Positions 14,572-20,914 of a DNA stretch of 27,000 nucleotides are shown one piece after another. The stretch covers positions 1 to 27,000 of the forward strand of contig CAMCYV010000006.1 in the NCBI GenBank assembly GCA_945885645.1, given 5' to 3'. The first letter of the stretch is position 1. Every line of letters starts with the position of its first letter. The DNA comes from Bifidobacterium breve (GTDB taxonomy: Bacteria > Actinomycetota > Actinomycetes > S36-B12). The position numbers and the translations under genes were made by a program. Under the pieces are notes generated by a model. It made no database searches. It was given only the letters and a program-made list of their open reading frames with translations, and was not told the origin of the DNA.

Positions 14572-14598
14572 TTGGCACTCTGCGCGTGTGAGTGCCAA
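14572..14598 (+). promoter_or_regulatory. CIRCE operator 2 at the transcription start
   Basis: TTGGCACTC, nine bases, then GAGTGCCAA: the two arms are perfectly complementary and each differs from the CIRCE consensus at one position. Because it begins at the predicted transcription start, it would also form a hairpin at the 5' end of the groES mRNA, as described for CIRCE elements in other bacteria. Confidence 0.9.
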
Positions 14599-14669
14599 CT
14601 TTAAGACCAAATATTCGTAAGTCGCTCCAGCTTTAGGTAGCTGGCGCCCACGAGCCGGAGGAATAAACC

Positions 14670-14969
14670 GTGTCGGTTTCCATTAAGCCCCTAGAAGATC
14701 GCATTTTGGTACAAACCCTCGAAGCGGAGCAAACAACCGCCTCAGGACTTGTTATCCCTGACACCGCGAAGGAAAAGCCCCAAGAGGGCAAGGTTCTCGC
14801 GGTTGGACCAGGTCGTTTCGACGAAGATGGCGAAAAGCGCATTCCCTTGGACATCAAGGTCGGCGACATCGTTATTTACAGCAAGTACGGCGGCACCGAA
14901 GTGAAGTATGACGGACAGGAATACCTGCTTTTGTCGGCTCGCGACGTGCTTGCCATTGTTGAGAAGTAA
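14670..14969 (+). CDS. groES: Co-chaperonin GroES
   Basis: The heptameric lid of the GroEL folding chamber. At 99 residues it is complete: SIKPLEDRILVQ at the N-terminus, the mobile loop EAEQTTASGLVIPDTAKEKP at about 18-37 including the GLVIPD contact region, GPGRFDEDG for the roof, and the C-terminal VKYDGQEYLLLSARDVLAIVEK. The GTG start is supported by GGAGGA seven bases upstream. The long leader and two CIRCE operators show heat-shock control through HrcA. It is followed after 128 bases by groEL, with a hairpin between them. Confidence 0.97.
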   Translation: MSVSIKPLEDRILVQTLEAEQTTASGLVIPDTAKEKPQEGKVLAVGPGRFDEDGEKRIPLDIKVGDIVIYSKYGGTEVKYDGQEYLLLSARDVLAIVEK

Positions 14970-14998
14970 ACAGCAAAAAAGATAAATTCTTGTTTCGA

Positions 14999-15034
14999 TG
15001 AGCCCCGCGAATCCCTCGGGAGGCGTGGGGCTCA
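14999..15034 (+). other. Intercistronic hairpin between groES and groEL
   Basis: An 11-base stem pairs TGAGCCCCGCG (14999-15009) with the complementary CGTGGGGCTCA (15024-15034) through one G-T pair, and a small TCC/GGA helix sits inside the loop. No T-run follows, so a classical intrinsic terminator is not supported. It may be an mRNA processing or stabilising element, or a partial terminator setting the groES to groEL ratio. Confidence 0.6.
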
Positions 15035-15097
15035 CGACAAGTCAACACACATGTTCTTTCCGGTACGACTCCACTTCATGATTGAGGGTTTAACACC

Positions 15098-16723
15098 ATG
15101 GCAAAGATGATTGAATTTGATGAGGATGCTCGTCGCAGCCTTGAGCGCGGGGTTAACGCACTCGCTGACGCAGTCCGCGTAACCATCGGCCCAAAGGGCC
15201 GCAATGTCGTAATCGACAAAAAATGGGGAGCCCCCACAATCACCAATGACGGTGTGACGATCGCCCGCGAAATTGAATTGGATGATCCCTACGAAAACTT
15301 GGGCGCCCAACTCGCCAAAGAGGTTGCCACCAAGACCAACGACGTCGCAGGTGATGGAACCACAACGGCAACCGTTCTGGCCCAGGCAATGGTCACTGAA
15401 GGTTTGAAGCAGGTTGCTGCTGGCGCAGCCCCCATGGCCATCAAGCGTGGAATGGATGCCGGCGTTGCCGCAATCATCGAAGAATTAGCAAAGATGGCCC
15501 GTGATGTTTCCGGTAAGGAAGAAATCACCAACGTCGCGGCAATCTCGTCACAGGATCGTGAAATCGGTGAACTGATCGCTGATGCATTCGACAAGGTTGG
15601 CAAGGACGGCGTTATTTCGGTCGAAGAATCCAGCACCACTTCAATGGAGATGGAATTCACCGAAGGAATGCAGTTCGACAAGGGTTACATCTCACCGTAC
15701 TTTGTGACCGACCAGGAAAGCATGGAAGCCGTCCTCGACGATCCACGGATTCTCCTCGTACAAGGCAAGGTCTCCTCGGTCTCGGAGATCCTTCCTTTAG
15801 TGGAAAAAGTTGTTGAAGCCGGCAAGCCACTGCTGGTAATTGCAGAAGACGTTGACGGCGAAGCATTGTCAACCCTCGTTGTTAACCGGATCCGCGGAAC
15901 ATTTGCTTCCTGTGCGGTTAAGGCCCCTGCATTCGGTGATCGCCGCAAGGCAATCCTCGAGGACCTCGCGGTTCTAACAGGTGCGCAAGTTGTTTCTGCG
16001 GACATCGGCCTCAAGCTCGATCAGGTCGGCCTTGAGGTTCTGGGTACGGCTCGTCGCGTCGTTGTTTCCAAAGACAACACCACGGTCGTTGACGGTGGAG
16101 GTAACTCAGAAGCTGTAGCTGATCGCGTTGCGCAGATTAAGAGTGAAATTGAGCGATCAGATTCGGATTGGGACCGCGAGAAGTTGCAGGAACGCCTCGC
16201 CAAGATCGTGGGCGGTGTTGTTGTTATCAAAGTTGGCGGCCACACGGAAGTTGAGCTCAAGGAGAAGAAGCACCGAATCGAAGATGCTGTCTCGGCAACT
16301 CGCGCGGCGATCGAAGAGGGAATTGTCTCCGGCGGGGGAACCGCTCTCGTCCAGGCTGCAAAGGTCCTTGATTCCAATCTTGGAAAGACGGGCGACGAGG
16401 CAACGGGTGTTGCAATTATCCGTAAGTCAACTTCTGAACCACTTCGCTGGATTGCGGAGAACGCAGGGGAGCACGGTTATGTTGTAGTCGCCAAGGTGGC
16501 TGGACTGCCAGCGGGTCATGGCCTCAATGCTGCAACCGGTGAATACGGAGATCTCATCGCTCAAGGTGTAATTGACCCGGTGAAAGTAACCCGTTCAGCG
16601 CTGCAGAATGCCGCATCAATTGCAGCGATGCTCCTCACAACCGAGGTACTCGTTGTGGAAAAGCCGGCAGTTGCAGAGCCAGATGCGGGTCACGGACACG
16701 GACACCACGGTCACTCTCACTAG
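15098..16723 (+). CDS. groEL: Chaperonin GroEL, histidine-rich-tail (GroEL1) type
   Basis: The 60-kDa ATP-dependent folding chamber, 541 residues. It starts MAKMIEFDEDARRSLERGVNA in two conserved steps; the ATP site GDGTTTATV is at 85-93, and VGGHTEVELKEKKHRIEDA and EEGIVSGGGTALV are intact. Instead of the Gly-Gly-Met tail of the general housekeeping GroEL, the protein ends GHGHGHHGHSH (531-541). In mycobacteria the copy beside groES (GroEL1) has such a histidine-rich end, while the essential GroEL2 lies elsewhere with a GGM tail; by analogy a second groEL may exist outside the window. The ATG has GAGGG nine bases upstream. No separate CIRCE is visible in front of it, so it depends on the groES promoter, subject to the hairpin between the genes. 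Confidence 0.96.
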   Translation: MAKMIEFDEDARRSLERGVNALADAVRVTIGPKGRNVVIDKKWGAPTITNDGVTIAREIELDDPYENLGAQLAKEVATKTNDVAGDGTTTATVLAQAMVTEGLKQVAAGAAPMAIKRGMDAGVAAIIEELAKMARDVSGKEEITNVAAISSQDREIGELIADAFDKVGKDGVISVEESSTTSMEMEFTEGMQFDKGYISPYFVTDQESMEAVLDDPRILLVQGKVSSVSEILPLVEKVVEAGKPLLVIAEDVDGEALSTLVVNRIRGTFASCAVKAPAFGDRRKAILEDLAVLTGAQVVSADIGLKLDQVGLEVLGTARRVVVSKDNTTVVDGGGNSEAVADRVAQIKSEIERSDSDWDREKLQERLAKIVGGVVVIKVGGHTEVELKEKKHRIEDAVSATRAAIEEGIVSGGGTALVQAAKVLDSNLGKTGDEATGVAIIRKSTSEPLRWIAENAGEHGYVVVAKVAGLPAGHGLNAATGEYGDLIAQGVIDPVKVTRSALQNAASIAAMLLTTEVLVVEKPAVAEPDAGHGHGHHGHSH

Positions 16724-16758
16724 TTAGTGATTGATAAATATTTGTCGTCAAACAATTG

Positions 16759-16794
16759 AAAGGGTGGGGCCGCATCTGCGGCCCCACCCTTTTT
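16759..16794. terminator. Strong bidirectional terminator after groEL and whiB
   Basis: A 15-base perfect stem (16759-16773 with 16778-16792) around the loop ATCT, with the GC-rich core GGGTGGGGCCGC, followed by a T-run on the plus strand. Read on the minus strand, the AAA at 16759-16761 gives a short T-run too. It therefore serves both groEL and the convergent whiB gene. Confidence 0.93.
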
Positions 16795-16834
16795 ATCTTT
16801 AAAAAATTTTTTGGTTATCCAGAATCTTGAAAAA

Positions 16835-17188
16835 CTAGGAAGCGGTTGCGATATGCATGGGGAATCCGACCGGTTCCGTGTTGATCTCGCTGCCCACGGC
16901 GACATTGGGGTTCAAACGACCCGCGTAAATTTCTTCACGCTCGTCTTCGGTGAGCCCTCCCCAGACTCCATAAGGCTCACGGACAGCCAACGCATGTTGG
17001 GCGCACTGGACTTTGACGGGGCAAGCGCCACACACGGCTTTCGCGGCGGTATCCCGGTTGATCCGGGCGGGACCGCGCTCTCCTTCGGGGTGGAAGAACA
17101 TGTTGGGGTCTTCGCCACGGCATAGTCCAAGGAGCTGCCAGTCCCACGTGTCAGCGTTGGGGCCGGGGAGACGGGATACATCAGCCAT
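16835..17188 (-). CDS. whiB3: WhiB-family iron-sulfur regulator (WhiB3/WhiD-like)
   Basis: A 117-residue [4Fe-4S] transcription factor unique to actinobacteria. The cluster ligands are C23, C53, C56 and C62 (C-x29-CxxC-x5-C). They are followed by the GVWGGLTEDER turn, which contacts the principal sigma factor, and a short basic segment (YAGRLNPN). The opening LPGPNADTWDWQLLGLCRG and MFFHPEGERG closely match what I know of mycobacterial WhiB3 and Streptomyces WhiD. The location between groEL1 and guaB, on the strand opposite to its neighbours, is also that of whiB3 in M. tuberculosis. WhiB3 and WhiD act in redox response and in late development respectively. The C-terminal 15 residues are not conserved. 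AAGGA lies six bases before the ATG. Exact orthology would need a tree. Confidence 0.92.
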   Translation of the reverse strand: MADVSRLPGPNADTWDWQLLGLCRGEDPNMFFHPEGERGPARINRDTAAKAVCGACPVKVQCAQHALAVREPYGVWGGLTEDEREEIYAGRLNPNVAVGSEINTEPVGFPMHIATAS

Positions 17189-17222
17189 GTCTATTCCTTG
17201 GTATTGCGTTGAAGAGGTCTCA

Positions 17223-17252
17223 ATAGTACAAAGCGTTTCATAGGTTGGTCAA
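17223..17252 (-). promoter_or_regulatory. whiB promoter
   Basis: Read on the minus strand, TTGACC (17252-17247) and TACTAT (17228-17223) are separated by 18 bases. The predicted start of transcription near 17216 leaves a leader of about 28 bases containing the Shine-Dalgarno AAGGA. The CRP-type palindrome is centred about 54 bases upstream of this start. Confidence 0.65.
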
Positions 17253-17262
17253 TATGCCACGC

Positions 17263-17278
17263 TGTGAGATGAATCACA
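17263..17278. promoter_or_regulatory. CRP/GlxR-type operator in the whiB-merR intergenic region
   Basis: TGTGA-GATGAA-TCACA is a perfect match to the TGTGA-N6-TCACA palindrome bound by cAMP receptor protein family regulators, including GlxR of Corynebacterium and Crp of mycobacteria. It lies between the divergent whiB and MerR-type genes. It is upstream of the whiB -35 and only 19 bases before the start codon of the MerR-type gene. That a CRP homologue exists in this organism is not shown by the window. Confidence 0.7.
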
Positions 17279-17297
17279 AAATGCGGATATTGGACTC

Positions 17298-18281
17298 ATG
17301 CTCCATAATTGTGAGGTGTCTCTCACCCATACCACGGACGTGGAGCCGGTTACTGGTGAACTAAGTGTCACCGTTGCTGTGGCTGCGCGCAGATTAGGGA
17401 TTTCTCCGGCAACCCTGCGCACCTGGGATCGCCGTTACGGGGTAGGTCCTAGCCAGCGTGATGAGGGGAAAAACAGACGTTATTCACCCTCGGATTTGGC
17501 ACGCCTTGACTACATGACCGCTTTGATTCGCTCAGGCCACTCTCCGGCAGCTTCGGCCGCGGCAACTTTGGGCCAGGACTTGGCTGAATTTAAGCCCGAT
17601 CATTCCAAGGGAGAGCCAACGGGTTCACGCATCGGTCGCAGTGGTGGCGGAAATGTTGTAGCGACACCGGGTTGTGATCGTCGGGCTCGCGGACTTGCTA
17701 AGGCAACAAGTGCCCTTGACCAAGGCGCGTGCGCATCGATAATCAATGAATCTTTACATGACATTGGAGTCATTCCTACCTGGAATGAGTTACTCCTTCC
17801 GATTTTAAAAAGTATTGGCGAGATGTGGGAATTACGCCAATGTGGGATCGAAGTTGAGCACATTCTTTCGACGGCGATCCAGTCCGAGTTTTCACGTTTT
17901 GCATATGAAACTAAGACCAAAACGTCGCGGGCAACGGTCGTATTGGGATCAATGAGCGGTGATCCACATCAACTTCCCGTATGGGCAGTAGGCGCCGGTT
18001 TGGCAGAGCGGGGAATTCGTTTCGTTCATCTGGGCGGGAGCATGCCACTAGAAAGTCTCGGAGATGTAATTGCCCGAACAGGTCCCCGCGCGGTCTTTTT
18101 GTGGTCCCAAATCAAAGGCGCATCCAATTGCGACGAACTCACTAAACTGCCCTCGCTTCGTCCTAACCCCAGAATCGTGATTGGCGGACCGGGCTGGTTG
18201 AACGAGGTGCCTCGCGGGGTCCACATGGCAAGTGACCTTTTGACCGCGGTCGCGCTGATCAGCGAAGTCTCGAGCGACTAA
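17298..18281 (+). CDS. MerR-type regulator with B12-binding domain (CarH/LitR-like)
   Basis: A 327-residue regulator. Residues 22-95 form a MerR-type winged helix (VAVAARRLGISPATLRTWDRRYG, then the wing NRRYSPSDLARLDYMTALI). A variable Gly/Arg linker (about 96-130) leads to a helical bundle and a Rossmann-like cobalamin-binding fold. The Wx9EH signature of CarH light sensors is present exactly: W177, nine residues, E187-H188. The lower-ligand motif reads GDPHQLP, keeping D222 and H224 but with proline for the usual glycine. The residue after the tryptophan is Glu178, where Thermus CarH has the His132 that ligates cobalt after illumination. It could be a light-dependent repressor or only a B12 sensor. 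The start has no Shine-Dalgarno sequence; GATATT six bases upstream is a weak leaderless -10. It diverges from whiB around a CRP-type site. Confidence 0.85.
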   Translation: MLHNCEVSLTHTTDVEPVTGELSVTVAVAARRLGISPATLRTWDRRYGVGPSQRDEGKNRRYSPSDLARLDYMTALIRSGHSPAASAAATLGQDLAEFKPDHSKGEPTGSRIGRSGGGNVVATPGCDRRARGLAKATSALDQGACASIINESLHDIGVIPTWNELLLPILKSIGEMWELRQCGIEVEHILSTAIQSEFSRFAYETKTKTSRATVVLGSMSGDPHQLPVWAVGAGLAERGIRFVHLGGSMPLESLGDVIARTGPRAVFLWSQIKGASNCDELTKLPSLRPNPRIVIGGPGWLNEVPRGVHMASDLLTAVALISEVSSD

Positions 18282-18305
18282 CCTAGGGCTTTATCCTCTA
18301 GGAGG
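18282..18305 (+). promoter_or_regulatory. Small hairpin overlapping the guaB ribosome binding site
   Basis: CCTAG (18282-18286) can pair with CTAGG (18298-18302), with GG/CC (87-88 with 95-96) inside, enclosing a loop. The right arm overlaps the AGGAGG (18300-18305) that serves the GTG at 18310. Pairing would hide part of the ribosome binding site. The stem is short and the interpretation weak. Confidence 0.25.
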
Positions 18306-18309
18306 CCCC

Positions 18310-19800
18310 GTGGTTGAGCGAACGAGCAAGGTTGCATTCTTGGGCCTCACCTTTGATGACGTCCTGCTGTTGCCGGGAATCTCCGACGTCGTGCCAAGTG
18401 AGGTCAACACTTCCGCTTTTGTTACCAAAAGTATTTCAATCAAAATGCCATTGGTCTCCAGCGCCATGGATACTGTCACCGAATCCCGAATGGCGATCTC
18501 CATGGCCCGCCAAGGCGGTGTGGGCGTCCTTCACCGAAATCTGCCAATAGAGGCCCAAGCGGCACAGGTTGATCTCGTAAAGCGCAGTGAAGCCGGAATG
18601 GTCCACGACCCAATCACTTGCTTGCCCACTGACACTTTGGCTGACGTTGATCGACTCTGTGGACGTTATCGAATCAGTGGTGTTCCCGTTGTTGACTCCA
18701 ACGGGATCTTGGTGGGAATCGTGACAAATCGAGATATGCGATTTGAAGAAAATATGTCGCGAGTGGTCAGCGAAGTAATGACACCTATGCCTCTGGTAAC
18801 TGCACCGGTAGGTGTAGCACCGCTCGATGCCCTGAATTTGTTGGCGACAAAGAAAGTTGAAAAACTGCCGCTCGTTGACGGTGATGGAAAACTATGCGGA
18901 TTGTTTACCGTTAAGGATTTTGTCAAGGCAGATAAATACCCACACGCCTCAAAAGATGCACTAGGTCGGCTCGTTGTGGGCGCAGCAATTGGAGTCGGTG
19001 ATGAATCGTTCAAACGGGCAGAAGCCCTCGTCGCAGCAGGTGTTGACTTTCTCATAGTTGATACGGCTCACGGTCACTCGCGAGCGGTATTGGACATGGT
19101 TACTCGAATCAAAAAAGAATTCACAGTTGATGTAGTCGGGGGAAATATTGCCACCAGAGAAGGCGCCCAAGCCTTGATTGACGCTGGTGCTGACGGGGTA
19201 AAGGTCGGGGTTGGCCCAGGCTCTATCTGCACAACCAGAGTTGTTGCTGGTGTCGGAGTCCCTCAGATCACCGCGATCGAGGAGGCTGCCTCTGTCGCGC
19301 GGGCTGCTGGAATTCCGGTAATCGCCGATGGCGGGATTCAATACAGTGGTGATATTGCTAAAGCAATTGTTGCGGGTGCCAACACGGTGATGTTGGGTTC
19401 ACTTCTGGCAGGTTGCGAGGAAGCACCGGGTGACGTGGTTTTTGTTAACGGCAAACAGTTCAAGTCTTATCGCGGAATGGGTTCCCTTGGCGCCATGCAA
19501 AGCCGCGGCGAAGCGCGTTCTTATTCAAAAGATCGTTACGCCCAAGACGACGTTTTAAGTGATGACAAACTTGTTCCTGAAGGAATTGAAGGTTTGGTCT
19601 CCTACCGGGGACCCCTTGGGGCAGTAGCACATCAGCTAGTTGGTGGACTCCGAGCCGCCATGGGTTACGCCGGTGCGCACAACATGGTTGAGCTGGGCGA
19701 GAAAGGCCGCCTGGTGCAAATCACGGCAGCCGGGTTACGCGAGAGTCACCCACACGACATTCAGATGACAATCGAAGCACCAAACTACTCGGGGCGGTAA
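18310..19800 (+). CDS. guaB: Inosine-5'-monophosphate dehydrogenase
   Basis: Oxidises IMP to XMP with NAD, the first committed step to guanine nucleotides; GuaA, encoded downstream, finishes the route. At 496 residues it is full length. The TIM barrel is interrupted at about 100-205 by two CBS domains (VSEVMTPMPLVT and KVEKLPLVDGDGKLCGLFTVKDF mark the second), which usually bind adenine or guanine nucleotides. The catalytic loop VGVGPGSICTTR has the nucleophile C307; YRGMGSLGAM and KDRYAQDD supply the phosphate site and the mobile flap. The GTG start follows AGGAGG at a short distance. It begins 28 bases after the MerR-type regulator and ends two bases before guaB3. It corresponds to GuaB2 of mycobacteria, the true IMPDH. 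Confidence 0.97.
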   Translation: MVERTSKVAFLGLTFDDVLLLPGISDVVPSEVNTSAFVTKSISIKMPLVSSAMDTVTESRMAISMARQGGVGVLHRNLPIEAQAAQVDLVKRSEAGMVHDPITCLPTDTLADVDRLCGRYRISGVPVVDSNGILVGIVTNRDMRFEENMSRVVSEVMTPMPLVTAPVGVAPLDALNLLATKKVEKLPLVDGDGKLCGLFTVKDFVKADKYPHASKDALGRLVVGAAIGVGDESFKRAEALVAAGVDFLIVDTAHGHSRAVLDMVTRIKKEFTVDVVGGNIATREGAQALIDAGADGVKVGVGPGSICTTRVVAGVGVPQITAIEEAASVARAAGIPVIADGGIQYSGDIAKAIVAGANTVMLGSLLAGCEEAPGDVVFVNGKQFKSYRGMGSLGAMQSRGEARSYSKDRYAQDDVLSDDKLVPEGIEGLVSYRGPLGAVAHQLVGGLRAAMGYAGAHNMVELGEKGRLVQITAAGLRESHPHDIQMTIEAPNYSGR

Positions 19801-19802
19801 GC

Positions 19803-20912
19803 ATGGTTGAAGTTGTAATCGGTGGCACGAAGTCAGCCCGCCAAGGCTATTCATTTGATGAGGTTGCTATTGCTCCTCAGCGTCGCACCCGTGATGCATC
19901 CGAGGTGTCGACGAATTGGAACATCGACGCCTATAAATTTGAGACCCCACTTATTGCCGCACCAATGGATTCGGTGGTGTCACCGCAAAGTGCTGTCACA
20001 ATCTCGCGCAATGGGGTTCTCGCCGTACTCAACCTTGAAGGCCTATGGGGACGCTATGAAGACCCAACACTTTATTTGCGTGAAATAGCAAACGTAAGTT
20101 CGGATCAAGCAACGTCACTTCTCCAGCGGTTGTATTCGGATAAACCGGTTGACCACGAATTAATCAAGAATCGGATTACCCAGCTAAAAGAAAGTGGAAT
20201 CACGGTCTCGGTGGCCGTGTCACCGCAACGGACAGCAGAACTAGCGCCCATCGCTGCAAGTAGTGGTGCGGAAATTTTAGTGATTCGTGGAACAACAGTC
20301 TCTGCCGAACATGTGGCCGCAAGCGGTGAACCACTGAACCTCAAAAGTTTTATCCATGAACTGGATGTCCCGGTAATAGTTGGGGGTTGCGCGACAGCTC
20401 AGGCTGCCCTGCACCTGATGCGAACAGGTGCTGCCGGCGTTCTTGTTGGTTTTGGTGGCGGTTCCTCGCACACGACCGCGGAGGTCCTGGGTGTACGTGT
20501 ACCCATGGCAACCGCGATCGCTGATGTTGCCTCAGCGCGCCGCGACTACCTCGATGAATCCGGTGGACGGTACGTACATGTGATCGCCGATGGGTCGATG
20601 GGTAACAGCGGAGACATTGTTAAAGCATTTGCATGTGGCGCTGACGCCGCCATGATTGGTTCTGTGCTCTCGCGCGGTACAGACTCACCCGGTGGGGGCA
20701 CCCATTGGGGGTCAGAAGCTTGGCACCCAACCCTTCCTCGCGGGGAGCGTCATCAAATGAAGCAAGTGGGAACCTTGGATCAGATTCTCAATGGTCCCGC
20801 CACAACGGGTGATGGAACCATGAACCTCATGGGTGCATTGCGTAAAGCTATGGCCACAACGGGCTATAGCGACTTGAAAGAATTCCAGCGGATCGAAATG
20901 ATCGTTTCCTAA
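19803..20912 (+). CDS. guaB3: GuaB3-family IMP dehydrogenase-related protein
   Basis: A 369-residue IMPDH/GMPR-fold TIM barrel without the CBS insert, of the GuaB3 group that follows guaB in actinobacteria. Family marks are the YSFDEVAIAPQRRTR opening, PLIAAPMDSVVSP, VIVGGCATAQAALHLMRTGAAGVLVG in two strands, and GGRYVHVIADGSMGNSGDIVKA. Aligned by eye to the neighbouring GuaB, the catalytic cysteine is replaced: GPGSICTT corresponds to GGGSSHTT, giving H223. The mobile flap with Arg-Tyr is not recognisable either. Ordinary IMPDH chemistry through a thioimidate is therefore unlikely, and the role is uncertain; a regulatory or different purine-nucleotide reaction is possible. It starts two bases after guaB and ends two bases before the aldehyde dehydrogenase, so the three are one operon. 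Confidence 0.92.
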   Translation: MVEVVIGGTKSARQGYSFDEVAIAPQRRTRDASEVSTNWNIDAYKFETPLIAAPMDSVVSPQSAVTISRNGVLAVLNLEGLWGRYEDPTLYLREIANVSSDQATSLLQRLYSDKPVDHELIKNRITQLKESGITVSVAVSPQRTAELAPIAASSGAEILVIRGTTVSAEHVAASGEPLNLKSFIHELDVPVIVGGCATAQAALHLMRTGAAGVLVGFGGGSSHTTAEVLGVRVPMATAIADVASARRDYLDESGGRYVHVIADGSMGNSGDIVKAFACGADAAMIGSVLSRGTDSPGGGTHWGSEAWHPTLPRGERHQMKQVGTLDQILNGPATTGDGTMNLMGALRKAMATTGYSDLKEFQRIEMIVS

Positions 20913-20914
20913 CA

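Noticed and set aside
14999..15034. groES-groEL hairpin as an intrinsic terminator
   Set aside because: It has no T-run on either strand, and full termination here would leave groEL without an evident promoter. It is listed as a hairpin only.
15657..16487. Several open frames of 70-120 codons on both strands inside groEL
   Set aside because: All are in alternative frames of a complete, highly conserved gene and show no motif, ribosome binding site or promoter.
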